7,772 nucleotides of DNA, from the NCBI GenBank assembly GCA_003646705.1, contig QMLK01000038.1, positions 1 to 7,772 of the forward strand, written 5' to 3'. Source of the stretch: Deltaproteobacteria bacterium. GTDB lineage: Bacteria > Desulfobacterota > B13-G15. Made by a program: the position numbers and the translations under genes. Numbering within the stretch: position 1 is the stretch's first letter; the number at the start of each line of letters is the position of its first letter. Positions 6,171 to 7,772 of the stretch are shown in pieces. The notes beneath the pieces were generated by a model, which had not been told where the DNA came from, did not search any database, and worked only from the letters and a program-made list of their open reading frames with translations.

Positions 6171-7340
6171 TCAGCGCAAGCTGGAGTAATACTCCCTCAG
6201 GATCTCCACCACCTCTGGGCGGCTGAACTCCTCCGGCACGGGCTTCCCCTCCGCCAGCATCCTCCTCAGCATGGTGCCGCTCAGCATCAGGTGGTCCTCC
6301 TCGCCGTGGGGGCAGGTCTTGAAGGAGGCCATCTGCTTGCACCTGTAGCAGTAAAAGGTCCAGTCCACAGGGAACATCCTTATCGCCAGGGACCCCTCGG
6401 GGATCTCGTAAAAGATCCTCTGAGCGTCAAAGGGACCGTAGTAGTCCCCCACCCCCGCATGGTCCCTCCCTATGATTATGTGGCTGGCCCCGTAGTTCTG
6501 CCTTATCACCGCATGAAGCAGCGCCTCCCTCGGGCCCGCATACCTCATCTCCATGGGGTAGGCCTTGTTCACCACCCGCTCCTTGGGAAAATAACGCTCC
6601 AGCACCGCCTCCACACACCTCACCCTGACCTCAGCGGGGATGTCCCCCTCCTTCAGCCTCCCCACCAGCTGGTGCACGAAGAGCCCATCAGAGACCTCTA
6701 GGGCGATCTTGGCGATGTACTCGTGGGATCGGTGCATGGGGTTGCGCAGCTGAAGGGCCACCACCGTCCTCCAGCCACGCTCCCGGAAGATCCCGCGGGT
6801 CTCCGAAGGCCGGGCGTAAAGGCCCGGGAAACGCTCAGGGTAGTCGAGCTCGCTGAAGACCTTCACAGGCCCCCCAAGGTTGAAATCCCCCTGGGCCAGG
6901 ACCTTCGCCACCCCGGGATGCCTCGGATCATCGGTCCGAAAGACCTCCCTACACTCGTAGAGCTTGTCGATGCTGTAGATCTCCTCGATCACCATCGAGC
7001 CCATCAGCCTGCCGCTCTCCCCGTCCACCAGGGCCACCTCCTGCCCCTCCTTCAGCCGAGAGGCCTCCTCCCCGGAGACCGAGAGGGTGATGGGGATGGG
7101 CCAGAAGGTCCCGTCCCTCAACCTCATCTCCTCACAGACCCGCCTCCAGTCCTCGCTGCCCATGAACCCCTCCAGGGGGCTGAAGGCGCCCGTGCCCATC
7201 ATTATCAGGTCCGAGGTCTCCCTCGAGGTCATGCGAACCTTGGGCAGCCCCTCGGCCCTCTCCCTCTCCTCGGCCAACTCCTCACCCTCGAGCAACCTCG
7301 GGGTCAACCTGCCTCCGTGCGGTGGTACCAACTCGGACAT
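6171..7340 (-). CDS. sat: Sulfate adenylyltransferase (ATP sulfurylase)
   Basis: Sat makes adenosine 5'-phosphosulfate (APS) and pyrophosphate from ATP and sulfate, the first step of sulfate assimilation or dissimilatory sulfate reduction; sulfur oxidisers run it in reverse. The 389-residue length is that of the single-domain enzyme without a fused APS kinase. [11 protein letters not shown] (197-207) is the QxRNPxHxxH active-site motif, and [12 protein letters not shown] (291-302) is the second nucleotide-binding motif. Near the C-terminus CYRC (Cys331, Cys334), then Cys343 with His345 or His350, form the probable zinc site seen in archaeal and thermophilic Sat. The start is ATG at 7340, preceded by GGGAGG 7 nt upstream. 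The gene follows a PAPS-reductase-family gene but is separated from it by an intrinsic terminator, and continues into the TauE-family gene. No APS reductase genes (aprAB) are visible in the window, so assimilatory versus dissimilatory use cannot be decided. Confidence 0.96.
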   Translation of the reverse strand: MSELVPPHGGRLTPRLLEGEELAEERERAEGLPKVRMTSRETSDLIMMGTGAFSPLEGFMGSEDWRRVCEEMRLRDGTFWPIPITLSVSGEEASRLKEGQEVALVDGESGRLMGSMVIEEIYSIDKLYECREVFRTDDPRHPGVAKVLAQGDFNLGGPVKVFSELDYPERFPGLYARPSETRGIFRERGWRTVVALQLRNPMHRSHEYIAKIALEVSDGLFVHQLVGRLKEGDIPAEVRVRCVEAVLERYFPKERVVNKAYPMEMRYAGPREALLHAVIRQNYGASHIIIGRDHAGVGDYYGPFDAQRIFYEIPEGSLAIRMFPVDWTFYCYRCKQMASFKTCPHGEEDHLMLSGTMLRRMLAEGKPVPEEFSRPEVVEILREYYSSLR

Positions 7341-7347
7341 CTCCAGA

Positions 7348-7380
7348 CCTCCCTCCTTTTGGGCTCAAAAAAGAGGGAGG
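7348..7380 (-). promoter_or_regulatory. sat ribosome binding site with a complementary upstream segment
   Basis: The minus strand reads AAAAGGAGGGAGGTCTGGAG before the sat ATG, so the Shine-Dalgarno region is GGAGGGAGG (7356-7348). Its GAGGGAGG is perfectly complementary to CCTCCCTC at 7380-7373, the 3' arm of the terminator immediately upstream. An alternative 8-bp hairpin with a 17-nt loop could therefore hide the ribosome binding site when the terminator hairpin does not form. The complementarity is seen directly; regulation is inference. Confidence 0.4.
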
Positions 7381-7403
7381 GGAACGGGAAGGACCCCTCC
7401 CTC
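7367..7403 (-). terminator. Intrinsic terminator after the PAPS-reductase-family gene
   Basis: On the minus strand GAGGGAGGGG (7403-7394) and CCCCTCCCTC (7382-7373) form a perfect 10-bp, nearly all-GC stem around an 11-nt loop, followed at once by TTTTTT (7372-7367). It lies 18 nt after the stop codon of the upstream gene and 26 nt before the sat start. It should end most transcripts from upstream, leaving sat to read-through or to a promoter overlapping this stretch; I see no convincing promoter there. Confidence 0.85.
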
Positions 7404-7421
7404 ATCCGAAAGGGCTAAGGC

Positions 7422-7772
7422 TTACATGTACCCCAGCTTCCTCAGCCGCTCCATCGCCTTCTCCTTGTCCTGATGCCTCCCCACCCTCTCCCATGTGTCC
7501 TCAAGGTCCTGCTTCCAGGCCGGGATCTCGGAGGTCTTCCGAGTGGTCGACTTGGCCCCAAGGGAACGATAGCCCCGCTCGTAAAGCACACAGTACGGGA
7601 TCCCAAAGGCGGCATAGGTATCCCAGAGGTCCTTCTCGGTGAAGTGCAAGATGGGCCTGATCCTGGTGTGCTCCGGCACAAGGTACTCCGCGGGCCTGTG
7701 CTCGAAGTACTCATCGTTGTAGCGGGCGGGGTGCTCATCCCACCTCAGCCCTTGAAAGACCCCCTTGATCCC
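7422..7772 (-). CDS. Phosphoadenosine phosphosulfate reductase-family protein (N-type ATP-PPase), C-terminal part
   Basis: The 116 residues in the window are the C-terminal part; the 5' end lies beyond the right edge and the frame is open to base 7772. GLRWDEHPAR (residues 8-17 of the visible part) matches the R-x-DE-x4 region of PAPS reductase and CysD proteins. RIRPILHFTEKDLWD (37-51) is the conserved R-x-x-P-L-x-x-x-T-x-x-D-x-W block, and GYRSLGAKSTTRKT (67-80) matches the RSLG motif of CysD-like members. The C-terminal ECGLH-type catalytic cysteine of classical PAPS/APS reductases is absent, as is the Cys pair some archaeal members have after RSLG. A true reductase is therefore not proven, and a CysD-like or other nucleotide-handling role is possible. 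No CysN partner is visible. The neighbouring sat fits sulfate activation. The gene ends in TAA followed by a strong terminator. Confidence 0.87.
   Translation of the reverse strand, partial: GIKGVFQGLRWDEHPARYNDEYFEHRPAEYLVPEHTRIRPILHFTEKDLWDTYAAFGIPYCVLYERGYRSLGAKSTTRKTSEIPAWKQDLEDTWERVGRHQDKEKAMERLRKLGYM

Noticed and set aside
5703..6701. Plus-strand open frame of 332 codons opposite the TauE-family gene and sat
   Set aside because: It spans two real minus-strand genes and their spacer and has a low-complexity His/Pro/Gln composition with no domain.
1..7772. CRISPR array, tRNA, rRNA or insertion sequence
   Set aside because: I saw no regularly spaced repeats, cloverleaf, rRNA motif, transposase gene or terminal inverted repeat; the zipper resemblance in the FCD regulator is too short to count as a transposase.

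Overview
The window reads as bacterial DNA of fairly high GC (about 60% by eye). Every gene I can support lies on the minus strand, so transcription runs from high to low coordinates. GGAGG-type ribosome binding sites, a clear intrinsic terminator and a TATAAT promoter box indicate a bacterium. AGG is a common Arg codon, and the ATP sulfurylase is the short form with a C-terminal Cys/His cluster, known from archaea and thermophilic bacteria. ResB, TRAP and TauE genes together would fit a Desulfobacterota-like or other deep-branching, possibly thermophilic, bacterium. That placement is inference.

In order of transcription there are three regions. (1) Sulfur module, 7772-5151: the 3' part of a PAPS-reductase-family (N-type ATP-PPase) gene, an intrinsic terminator, sat (ATP sulfurylase) and a TauE/SafE-family permease. 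This could activate sulfate and move a sulfur oxyanion or organosulfur compound across the membrane. (2) Organic-acid module, 5116-394: a damaged ORF, an MBL-fold hydrolase, a GntR/FCD regulator with its own promoter and an N-terminal coiled coil, a LeuB-type beta-decarboxylating dehydrogenase, and a GRHPR-like glyoxylate/hydroxypyruvate reductase. Together with the leuD and TRAP-permease remnants this resembles a locus for uptake and oxidation of a small hydroxy- or dicarboxylic acid, or a branch of an isopropylmalate-like pathway. The substrate cannot be read from the sequence. (3) Left edge, 348-1: the start of resB (system II cytochrome c maturation), truncated by the window.

The most unusual object is the ORF at 4406-5116. 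It is an in-frame chimera. About 40 residues from the middle of an isopropylmalate-dehydratase small subunit (LeuD) are joined directly to the last ~170 residues of a TRAP-transporter large permease (DctM), behind 27 codons of unrecognised sequence. Neither parent domain is complete, so a deletion remnant or an assembly join is more likely than a new functional protein. Other points of interest are an MBL protein lacking a canonical zinc ligand, a terminator arm that can also pair with the sat ribosome binding site, and the start site of the regulator. No tRNA, rRNA, CRISPR array or intact mobile element was seen. The longest gene-free stretch is about 140 bases (1399-1535).
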